Source: Halococcoides cellulosivorans
Lineage (GTDB): Archaea; Halobacteriota; Halobacteria; Halobacteriales; Haloarculaceae
NCBI RefSeq assembly: GCF_003058365.1
Contig: NZ_CP028858.1
Span: 1,972,836-2,036,835, forward strand
Length of the DNA stretch: 64,000 bases
Direction of reading: 5' to 3'
A program made the position numbers and the translations under genes. Positions 58,606-64,000 of this stretch are shown piece after piece. How positions within the stretch are numbered: position 1 is the first letter of the stretch; every line of letters begins with the position of its first letter. The notes under the pieces are model-generated. The model saw only the letters and a list, made by a program, of their open reading frames with translations. It searched no databases and was not told where the DNA came from.

Positions 58606-59372
58606 GAGTGCCCCCGGCGAATCAACGCCTCGCCGTCGTCGCGTCGGTCCGCGATCGCTCGGTGGAGGCGACTGTCCTGGATCTGGCGCGCGCGGTGGCG
58701 GGCGGTGAGGAGCGTCCGCCCCATTTCGAGGACCGCATCCAGGGGATCGACCGTCGATCCGGGCTGGTCTTGCCAGGTGATCGGCACCTCCTCGATCCGA
58801 TAGTCGAACGCGGCGGCGACCGCGATGAGTTCGACGTCCCACGCGAACCCGGCCTCGTAGAGGTGGCCCCGAACCGTCTCCCAGACCGCCGCGGAGAGTG
58901 CCTTCGCTCCACACTGGAAGTCGTACAGGTCGGCAGCGAGAAAGCGTCGCGCGAGCCAGGCGAACCCGTCGCCCAGCAGGCGTCGCCCGACGGTCTGGTG
59001 ACTCCCGACGTCGGACTCGGGATGACGGCGCGACCCGACCGACAGATCGGCCGAGTCCGAGCGGACCGGGTCGATCACGGCCGCCACCGATCGAGCGGGC
59101 GTCGCGCCGTCGGCGTCGACAAAGGCCAGCACGTCCGTATCGAGCGCTTCGAACCCCGCAGTGATCGCCGCCCCTTTCCCCCGTCGCTCCGAGACGGTCG
59201 CGACCTCGGCGTCCGCCGCGTCGAGACGCTCACGAACCCCCTCGTCTGGATCGTCGAGTTCGATCCGAATCGTCGGGTCGTCCAGCGCCGCCGACAACTG
59301 GTCGACGTAGGCGATCAACCCCTCGACGTCGGGCCGGAACGCCGGCACGACCACCCCCACGGACCGGCTCAT
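58602..59372 (-). CDS. family 2 glycosyltransferase (polyprenyl-phosphate hexose synthase-like)
   Basis: This is a 256-residue GT2 enzyme. SVGVVVPAFRPDVEGLIAYV is the GT-A start, VATVSERRGKGAAITAGFEA the nucleotide-binding loop, VLAFVDADGATPARSVAAVI the DxD-like metal motif, and GDGFAWLARRFLAADLYDFQ with CGAKALSAAVWETV the acceptor region typical of dolichyl-phosphate glucosyltransferases (AglD/AglJ-like). EEVPITWQDQPGSTVDPLDA follows. No C-terminal membrane helices are present, so the GtrA-like partner may supply the membrane function. TATA-like TTTTATCGATA lies near 59390-59400. Confidence 0.88.
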   Translation of the reverse strand: MSRSVGVVVPAFRPDVEGLIAYVDQLSAALDDPTIRIELDDPDEGVRERLDAADAEVATVSERRGKGAAITAGFEALDTDVLAFVDADGATPARSVAAVIDPVRSDSADLSVGSRRHPESDVGSHQTVGRRLLGDGFAWLARRFLAADLYDFQCGAKALSAAVWETVRGHLYEAGFAWDVELIAVAAAFDYRIEEVPITWQDQPGSTVDPLDAVLEMGRTLLTARHRARQIQDSRLHRAIADRRDDGEALIRRGHS

Positions 59373-59498
59373 CGCTGATAGTTACCCGTATATCGATAAA
59401 AATTGTTCGGACTCCGCCGTCGACAGCGATCGGTGCTTTCCTGACCGGGCCCCGGACACGTAACGCATTTATCGACGCGAGTGGGAGTATCGATACGC

Positions 59499-59690
59499 GC
59501 CAAGGTGGCAGCGTTCGGCCTCACGCAGCGGCCTGCAGTTCCGGAGCGCTAAAGCGCTCCGACCTTCGCGAACGCTTCGCGTTCGCTCAGTTCCCGCAGA
59601 CGGCCGCGCTCGTCGAGCTCGCGCGACCGACTGCCGACGTGCCGCCTCGCGGGACTCGGCGGCACAGGCGCCCACCGCCGGTTCAGACCA
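59499..59690 (+). pseudogene. broken tRNA-Cys copy with hairpin-rich insert
   Basis: Bases 59499-59538 match the 5' half of the intact tRNA-Cys at 59729 with only two differences and stop just after anticodon GCA and base 37. About 130 bp of unrelated, hairpin-forming DNA follows (perfect stems at 59542-59561, 59568-59586 and 59639-59665). A stretch at about 59668-59685 (CCCACCGCCGGTTCA) then matches the variable and T arm, after which homology ends; the 3' T-stem strand and acceptor strand are absent. A CATTTATC element lies 26-33 nt upstream. No functional tRNA can form as written. Confidence 0.8.
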
Positions 59691-59728
59691 AAATAGATAA
59701 CCCGCCAGACCGCAGACCTCTCACACGT

Positions 59729-59804
59729 GCCAAGGTGGCAGAGTTCGGCCTAACGCAGCGGCCTGCAGAGCCGCCCATCGCCGGTTCAAATCCGGCCCTT
59801 GGCT
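59729..59804 (+). tRNA. tRNA-Cys (GCA anticodon)
   Basis: Intact tRNA. The acceptor pairs GCCAAGG with CCTTGGC plus discriminator T. The anticodon arm is GCGGC-CTGCAGA-GCCGC with anticodon GCA, and the T arm GCCGG-TTCAAAT-CCGGC. CCA is not encoded. An A/T-rich AAAATAGATAA (59690-59700) upstream may be its promoter. The 3' end from 59781 on, together with flanking CTCTTCTGA, is repeated at 59902. Confidence 0.95.
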
Positions 59805-59901
59805 CTTCTGACTGAGCAGAGCGAACGAAGAGAGCAAAGCAGCCGGATTTGTAACCAGACGAGTCGAAGCTGCCAAGCGAAGCGAGACAGACCGTCTCGT
59901 T

Positions 59902-59932
59902 CCGGTTCAAATCCGGCCCTTGGCTCTTCTGA
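59902..59932 (+). repeat. 31-bp duplicate of the tRNA-Cys 3' end (att-like)
   Basis: The 31 bases at 59902-59932 are identical to 59781-59811, covering the T arm, the 3' acceptor strand and the next seven bases. Separation is 121 bp. Such duplications arise when an integrase inserts an element into a tRNA 3' end. No integrase gene lies between them, so this may be a remnant. A GCCAAG at 59872 upstream also pairs with the duplicated CTTGGC. Confidence 0.85.
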
Positions 59933-60001
59933 TTCTCGACAGTCGGTCACGACTCCCTCCGTCGCAATCATTATGGACACAGCGGTCGATAGGTCGAACG
60001 G

Positions 60002-60106
60002 ATGAACCGAACAAAACTCATCGCCATCGTCGCCATCGTCGCGATGGTCGTCATCGCGCTCCGCAAGCACCGCTCCTCGGACGAGGACGAAGTCGAAATC
60101 GAATAG
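60002..60106 (+). CDS. very small single-helix membrane protein (34 aa)
   Basis: The frame encodes MNRTKLIAIVAIVAMVVIAL, then RKHRSSDEDEVEIE: one transmembrane helix (residues 6-20), a basic patch, and an acidic tail. ATCATTATGG (59967-59976) lies 26-35 nt upstream of the ATG, in line with a leaderless promoter. Positive residues after the helix suggest the C-terminus is in the cytoplasm. It lies only 20 bp upstream of the HTH-10 gene and may be co-transcribed. No family is known to me. Confidence 0.6.
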   Translation: MNRTKLIAIVAIVAMVVIALRKHRSSDEDEVEIE

Positions 60107-60126
60107 TTCAGTACCGCTCAACACGG

Positions 60127-60813
60127 GTGACAGAGACTCTCATCGCTGAATTCGAGGTCACGTCGTCGTCGGTCGTTCTCGGACCGACGCTGGCCCGCGA
60201 CCTCGACGTGACCGTTCACGCCGAGCGACTGCCGGTCTCGGACGGAGAGACGACCTGGTTTCACGTCCAGGTCCACTCCGGGGAGTTCCAGGCGTTCGAA
60301 CGCGCGCTCGCTGAGGATTCGACGGTCGCCGACGCCAACCTGTTCGTCACCCACGACGAGACCTCGCGGACCTATCGGCTGACGATCGCCGACGACGTGC
60401 CCGTGATGACCGCCACCGTCGCCGCCATCGGCGAGGAACTGCTCGACCTGCGTTCGAGCGGTGACGGCTGGCGCGTCCAGATCCGGACGACCGATCGGGC
60501 GTCGATTCGGGCGTTCACCGAGTTCTGTGCGACCAACGATATCGACTGTGACCTCCGCGAACTCTATCGGTCGGCGGCCCCCGTCGGGACGGTCGCCGTC
60601 CCGCTCGACACCGACGACGCCGAACTGCTCCGGACGGCACTGGAGGCAGGCTATTTCGAGGTGCCCCGTGAGACCAGCCTCGAAACACTCGCCACGACGT
60701 TCGACTGTTCTGAATCGACACTCTCGGTGCGTCTCCGGCGGGCCACCCGAGACGTCCTCCAAGAACTGCTCGCCGAGTCCGGCGCTGATAAAGCCCCAAC
60801 CAGTTCGGAGTGA
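60127..60813 (+). CDS. bacterioopsin-activator-type HTH regulator
   Basis: This is a 228-residue protein starting with GTG (VTETLIAEFEVTSSSVVLGP). Residues 1-155 form the sensor-like beta/alpha region of the family (YRLTIADDVPVMTATVAAIG and the DGWRVQIRTTDRASIRAF stretch). The C-terminal HTH_10 domain is at about 165-220: LLRTALEAGYFEVPRETSLE, then LATTFDCSESTLSVRLRRAT, with LLAESG after it. It is a typical haloarchaeal transcription regulator with unknown signal and target. Confidence 0.88.
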   Translation: MTETLIAEFEVTSSSVVLGPTLARDLDVTVHAERLPVSDGETTWFHVQVHSGEFQAFERALAEDSTVADANLFVTHDETSRTYRLTIADDVPVMTATVAAIGEELLDLRSSGDGWRVQIRTTDRASIRAFTEFCATNDIDCDLRELYRSAAPVGTVAVPLDTDDAELLRTALEAGYFEVPRETSLETLATTFDCSESTLSVRLRRATRDVLQELLAESGADKAPTSSE

Positions 60814-60848
60814 TCCCCATCAGTCCCCACCACGTACCAGTGGCTGCA

Positions 60849-60995
60849 ATGGAACGACAACGAGTGGGGCGGGATGGTACAGAGACGGGTGTGACCGAAA
60901 GCGACCGGGCCGCCGTGCGAGTCACGATCGACATCGACGGGCGGCGACTGGTGTACGACCGCAGCGACATCGCCGCCCTCGCGATCGAGCGGTGA
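60849..60995 (+). CDS. small haloarchaeal protein, 48 aa
   Basis: This is a short frame, MERQRVGRDGTETGVTESDR, then AAVRVTIDIDGRRLVYDRSD and IAALAIER. The second half looks like a beta-strand pair and helix, with a clear DGRRLVYDRSDI motif, rather than random translation. The start is not certain, the frame continuing upstream to the HTH gene. There are no catalytic residues and no membrane segments. It could be a fragment or a real microprotein. Confidence 0.45.
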   Translation: MERQRVGRDGTETGVTESDRAAVRVTIDIDGRRLVYDRSDIAALAIER

Positions 60996-61040
60996 CGGGG
61001 CGGCCATAGAACTATCCGGGAGGGCGCCGTCGGTCCTGAG

Positions 61041-61640
61041 ATGGCAGACGACAAATCGGGCCGGACGGACCAGGCCCACGACGCCGACCGCCGACGCCGC
61101 GAGCGCGACCTTGCCGAGCAACTGGAACGGATGGACGAGCCCAGACCACCGATCGAGGACGACGTCCTCGATCCGGTCATCGAACCGCTCGATGGGATCG
61201 AGTTCCCGGCGACGAGCGCCGCGGTCGTCGCGACGATCGGTGATCGGGCCATCGAGATGCCGGACGATCACGTCCCCGTCGCGGACCTCCTGCCGAACTC
61301 CGAGCGGATCGTCTTCGAGTCCACCGCGGCGGTGCGCGCGCGGACGAAACGGCCGACAGTCGCCGCCGCGATGAAACGGATCGTCGAGGCCGCCGACGAA
61401 CTCCAAGAGGCGGAGTTCGATCGGTCGCGCCGCGAAGCCTACGAGAAGACCCTCCGGGCGCTCGCTGCGATCGACGCCACCGACGACGACCAGCCCGTCG
61501 ACGTGATCGCTGACTGGATCGTCGACCACGTCCACGCGAACGACTCGCTCCCGGGGTCACGGGCGGTCCGCCGGCAGGCGGCCAAACACTGCCGATCCCA
61601 GGACTACGCGGTCAGCAATAACGACTGGCTCGGGATCTGA
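61041..61640 (+). CDS. DUF5789-like conserved haloarchaeal protein
   Basis: This is a 199-residue protein with a charged N-terminal helix (DADRRRRERDLAEQLERMDE). The mid region, PLDGIEFPATSAAVVATIGD, then AIEMPDDHVPVADLLP, resembles the DUF5789 type (short domain with FPAT and DRAIE-like pattern). The C-terminal helical domain has RRQAAKHCRSQDYAVSNNDW. Function unknown. It is monocistronic, 45 bp downstream of the previous frame. Confidence 0.65.
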   Translation: MADDKSGRTDQAHDADRRRRERDLAEQLERMDEPRPPIEDDVLDPVIEPLDGIEFPATSAAVVATIGDRAIEMPDDHVPVADLLPNSERIVFESTAAVRARTKRPTVAAAMKRIVEAADELQEAEFDRSRREAYEKTLRALAAIDATDDDQPVDVIADWIVDHVHANDSLPGSRAVRRQAAKHCRSQDYAVSNNDWLGI

Positions 61641-61717
61641 GCGGGAGGTCCCCGAGCCGACCGCAACATTCGTCGACGACACGGTGCTTTTGCGCATCGA
61701 ACGCCTACTGTTCGAAG

Positions 61718-61867
61718 ATGCTCCTTGCCCAGGTTCCGGGTGGGCCCGAACTGCTCGTCCTCGCGTTGATCGGGATCATCCTGCTCGGTGTCGTGCTGGT
61801 CCCGGTCGCGCTGATCGGAGCGGGTCTGTACGTCGTGTTCCGGTCAGAATCAGATCACGACGAGTGA
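61718..61867 (+). CDS. small membrane protein, 49 aa
   Basis: MLLAQVPGGPELLVLALIGI through ILLGVVLVPVALIGAGLYVV is one long or two closely packed transmembrane segments, followed by FRSESDHDE. The PGGPELLVLALI start resembles TatA (GxPELLVI), but the amphipathic helix and FGxxKLP motif of TatA are missing, so a Tat role is not supported. A stem-loop directly after the stop (61875-61893) may be a terminator. Confidence 0.55.
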   Translation: MLLAQVPGGPELLVLALIGIILLGVVLVPVALIGAGLYVVFRSESDHDE

Positions 61868-61874
61868 CCGTCCG

Positions 61875-61893
61875 GGGTGGCAGACAGCCACCC
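61875..61893 (+). terminator. hairpin after small membrane gene
   Basis: GGGTGGC-AGACA-GCCACCC is a perfect 7-bp stem with five-base loop, eight bases after the stop codon. A following T-run is absent, so its termination efficiency is doubtful. The rest of the spacer to the ferredoxin gene (61894-62023) holds nothing recognisable. Confidence 0.4.
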
Positions 61894-62023
61894 AGCGGGC
61901 GGTCGGTGAGTCGTCGGGTGTGAGGACTCGCTGTCGCGTATCGAACTGCGATACTACACGGACAGCCTGGATGTCGAACGGGTCAGGAGAGGAGCCGACG
62001 CGGTCGGCCGTACCACAGTCCCG

Positions 62024-62413
62024 TTAGATGACGCGGTTCTGAAGGAAGTCGAGGTGTTTGGCGTTGAAGACGATCTTGACCTCGTCGGTCTCGGGCGTGC
62101 CGACACAGGTCAGGCGCACGCCTTTGTCTTCGATCTCCTCGTCGGAGAGGATCTGCTGCATGTCCATGTCGACTTCGCCCTCGACGACGATCGAGGCGCA
62201 GTTCGCACACGCCCCGGCGCGACACGAAAAGGGCCAGTCGTAGCCCTGCGCCTCGGCGCTTTCGAGGATGTACTCGCCTTCTGCGACCTCCAGCGAGCCG
62301 TGCTCGGACTCGCCAAGGTCGAGGTCCTGAGCCTTCTCGAAGAGGTCGTCGTCTTCGATGTCCCAGCCCTGGTCGTCGATCACTTCGTAGTTGAGGTATT
62401 CGACAGTTGGCAT
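62024..62413 (-). CDS. fdx: halophilic 2Fe-2S ferredoxin
   Basis: This 129-residue plant-type ferredoxin has the haloarchaeal acidic N-terminal insertion ([20 protein letters not shown]). The cluster ligands are in [20 protein letters not shown] (C-x4-C-x2-C) and the fourth Cys in [17 protein letters not shown]. It carries electrons for 2-oxoacid oxidoreductases in the cytoplasm. ATG at 62413; TCTTTTAA lies 27-34 nt upstream on its strand, typical promoter spacing. Confidence 0.96.
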   Translation of the reverse strand: MPTVEYLNYEVIDDQGWDIEDDDLFEKAQDLDLGESEHGSLEVAEGEYILESAEAQGYDWPFSCRAGACANCASIVVEGEVDMDMQQILSDEEIEDKGVRLTCVGTPETDEVKIVFNAKHLDFLQNRVI

Positions 62414-62439
62414 CGACCGGCAGTTCAAGCGCCGAGGTG

Positions 62440-62447
62440 TTAAAAGA
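62440..62447 (-). promoter_or_regulatory. TATA box of ferredoxin gene
   Basis: TCTTTTAA on the reverse strand, 27-34 nt from the ATG at 62413, within GTATCTTTTAACACC. The spacer to the next small gene (62448-62589) shows no further gene. Confidence 0.6.
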
Positions 62448-62589
62448 TACCCTTCTGAATGCGGTGGAATGTCACACCAAGATCAGTCGAATCGACCAAT
62501 TCGAGCAGGACATCACTGCGACCGACGCCCACCGGCAAGTCGTTCGACGCCAGCGGGCGACCGAACCAGAAACGGGTCGGCCCCCACGA

Positions 62590-62763
62590 TCAGTCCATCA
62601 ATACATCCAAAGCCGTCATAATGGCCCCAAATGCGACACCGGCCCCGACCGCCTCTGGGATCGAGATTGGACCACTGACGATTGGCATGACCAGCCACAT
62701 GAAACACCCGAACAAGATACCGCTGATGATACTACCGATCAGATCGCCGATCGATGTTTCCAT
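62590..62763 (-). CDS. small two-helix membrane protein, 57 aa, lower G+C
   Basis: The frame METSIGDLIGSIISGILFGC, FMWLVMPIVSGPISIPEAVG, then AGVAFGAIMTALDVLMD has two transmembrane helices around a SGPISIPE loop. By hand count 92 of 174 bases are G or C (53%), clearly below its neighbours. The hydrophobic pattern and the glycine spacing argue for a real protein. It could be a recently acquired gene or part of a small element. An A/T-rich TGTTATTTTCAG (62785-62796 on the reverse strand) may serve as promoter. Confidence 0.6.
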   Translation of the reverse strand: METSIGDLIGSIISGILFGCFMWLVMPIVSGPISIPEAVGAGVAFGAIMTALDVLMD

Positions 62764-62832
62764 AGCTTCAGGTTCGAATCGGCACTGAAAATAACAACGG
62801 ATGGACGATGGTAAAGCGGGTCGGAAAGTGGC

Positions 62833-64000
62833 TCAGAACGGCCCCATCCCGCCCATACCACCCATCCCGCCACCCTCGCCCAGTTGGTCCATCATCCGCC
62901 CGAGGTCGCCGTCGCCCATCCCCTGGAACTGATCGAGCGTGCGGTCCATCATCTGGTGTTGCTGGAGGAGTTCCCGCACGGTCTCGGGGTCGGTCCCCGA
63001 CCCGCGCGCGATGCGCTCGACGCGCTCGGCCCCCACCGACTGGGGGTGTTCGAGTTCGTCCTCGGTCATCGAGTCCATGATGACCTCGAACGACCGCATG
63101 CGATCCTCGGTGACGTCCATCGCGTCGTCGGGCAACTGGTCCATGATCCCGCCGCCCAGGCCGGGAATCATGTCCATCACCTGGTCGAGCGGGCCCATCT
63201 GGTTCATCGCCTCCATCTGCTTGCGCATGTCCTTCAGCGTAAACTCGCCCTCCATCAGGTCCTCGGGGTCCCACTCCTCGTCGTCCTCGCCCGTCTCGAC
63301 CATCGCGCGCTCGACGCGTTCGGCCAGCTGTTCGAGGTCGCCCATCCCGAGGAGTCGCGAGACGAACCCCGAGGGCTCGAAGCGCTCGACGTCTTTGACG
63401 CCCTCACCGGTCCCGAGGAAGGCGATCTCCGCGTCGGTCTGGTCGACCGCCGCGAGCGCGCCGCCACCCTTGGCCGTCCCGTCGAGTTTCGTGATCGTCA
63501 CGCCGTCGACGCCGTCAGCGACCGCGCGATCGAACTCCTCGGCCTGATCGCTCGCGGCCTGGCCGATCGCCGCGTCCAGCACGAGGATCGTGTCGTCGGG
63601 GTCGACGGCCCGATCGATCGCTTCGAGTTCCTCGATCAGGTCGTCTTCGAGGGCGTGCCGCCCGGCGGTGTCGACGATCTGGACTTCCGCATCGGCCGTC
63701 GCTTCGAGTCCGTCGCGGGCGATCTGGACGGGATCGTCGCCGTCGGGATCGCCGTAGAAATCGACCTCCGCGCGCTCGGCCATCTGCTCGGCCTGGTCGT
63801 ACGCGCCGGGCCGGAACGTGTCGGTCTGGATGACCGCCGGGCGGAGGCCTTTCGTCGAGAACCACCACGCCATCTTCGCCGCCGTGGTCGTCTTCCCCGA
63901 CCCCTGCAGGCCCGCGAGGACGATCGTTCGTTCTTCGAGGGGCAACTCCATCGAATCGCCCACGAGATCGACGAGTTCCTCGTAGACGATCCGCAGGACG
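62833..64000 (-). CDS. srp54: signal recognition particle GTPase SRP54 (5' end beyond window)
   Basis: The visible 388 codons contain the end of the N domain ([20 protein letters not shown]), the G domain and the M domain. G1 is [45 protein letters not shown] and [13 protein letters not shown] follow as SRP-GTPase motifs. The Met-rich M domain ([20 protein letters not shown], then [19 protein letters not shown]) binds signal peptides and 7S RNA. It ends in a Gly/Met tail. The true start lies about 80-90 codons beyond position 64000. It pairs with FtsY encoded at 7049-8257. Confidence 0.97.
   Translation of the reverse strand, partial: VLRIVYEELVDLVGDSMELPLEERTIVLAGLQGSGKTTTAAKMAWWFSTKGLRPAVIQTDTFRPGAYDQAEQMAERAEVDFYGDPDGDDPVQIARDGLEATADAEVQIVDTAGRHALEDDLIEELEAIDRAVDPDDTILVLDAAIGQAASDQAEEFDRAVADGVDGVTITKLDGTAKGGGALAAVDQTDAEIAFLGTGEGVKDVERFEPSGFVSRLLGMGDLEQLAERVERAMVETGEDDEEWDPEDLMEGEFTLKDMRKQMEAMNQMGPLDQVMDMIPGLGGGIMDQLPDDAMDVTEDRMRSFEVIMDSMTEDELEHPQSVGAERVERIARGSGTDPETVRELLQQHQMMDRTLDQFQGMGDGDLGRMMDQLGEGGGMGGMGGMGPF

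Noticed and set aside
59540-59665. tRNA intron giving a functional second tRNA-Cys
   Set aside because: Although the insert begins at the correct 37/38 site, no 3' exon with a closing T-stem and the CCTTGGC acceptor strand is found downstream before the intact copy.
62764-62800. tRNA-like GGTTCGAATC near 62771
   Set aside because: Only the T-loop-like string is present; no T stem, acceptor or anticodon arm can be formed around it.
62407-62814. 135-codon rightward frame between fdx and srp54
   Set aside because: It overlaps the fdx promoter and is antisense to a better-looking small membrane protein; no motif or start signal supports it.

Overview
The window is a stretch of haloarchaeal (class Halobacteria) chromosome. 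The evidence is roughly two-thirds G+C by eye, very acidic proteins (FtsY, SMC, ferredoxin, antitoxins), archaeal information-processing genes (MCM, RPA, SRP54, FtsY, prefoldin alpha, eL20-type ribosomal protein), HalX response regulators, CheF, bacterioopsin-activator-type HTH proteins, and many starts with an A/T-rich TATA-like element about 26-35 nt upstream, as expected for leaderless transcripts. I cannot name the genus from sequence alone. No rRNA, CRISPR array, complete insertion sequence or replication origin was seen. Two intact tRNAs are present: His(GTG) and Cys(GCA).

Layout. 1-1.6 kb: two toxin-antitoxin modules with PIN toxins, one cut by the left edge. 1.6-7.0 kb: an Lhr-type helicase, a DUF5791-like protein, an SDR protein, a cupin and a lipoprotein. 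7.0-9.1 kb: ftsY-pfdA-rpl18a with tRNA-His. 9.2-15 kb: RPA and its partner, small conserved haloarchaeal proteins, a TRAM protein, a radical SAM protein and a lone cheF. 15.4-18.5 kb: a MutS-like ATPase and an M48 protease. 18.6-23.9 kb: a five-gene overlapping operon of membrane proteins with DUF58 and a MoxR ATPase, followed by a winged-helix/PemK toxin-antitoxin pair. 24.7-28.9 kb: mcm interrupted by two inteins.

29-46 kb carries potassium and signalling functions. It holds a TrkA protein, a GCS2-type ligase, two HalX regulators with a 7TM/PAS histidine kinase and a CBS protein, a degenerate sensor kinase, a class V aminotransferase, a pair of crcB fluoride-channel genes, two TrkA-C membrane proteins, a TrkA-N potassium channel, an MMPL transporter and a DICT protein. 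46-53 kb has a prenyl synthase, UPF0200/UPF0201-type genes, two MgtE-type membrane halves, three UspA proteins, an acetyltransferase and a DHH phosphoesterase. 52.8-57.7 kb is smc-scpA. 58-64 kb has a glycosyltransferase/GtrA pair, a rearranged tRNA-Cys locus, several very small membrane proteins, a 2Fe-2S ferredoxin and the 3' part of srp54.

The most interesting points are these. (1) mcm contains one LAGLIDADG intein and one mini-intein, and the host exteins bordering the intein block are abruptly A/T-rich (about 40-42% G+C), which looks like a co-conversion tract left by homing. (2) The tRNA-Cys locus has an intact gene, an upstream copy split exactly at the 37/38 intron position by a hairpin-rich insert and lacking its 3' end, and a downstream 31-bp duplicate of the tRNA 3' end. 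(3) Phased repeats, likely operators, lie upstream of a prenyl synthase (16-bp period) and of the winged-helix/PemK module (10-bp period).
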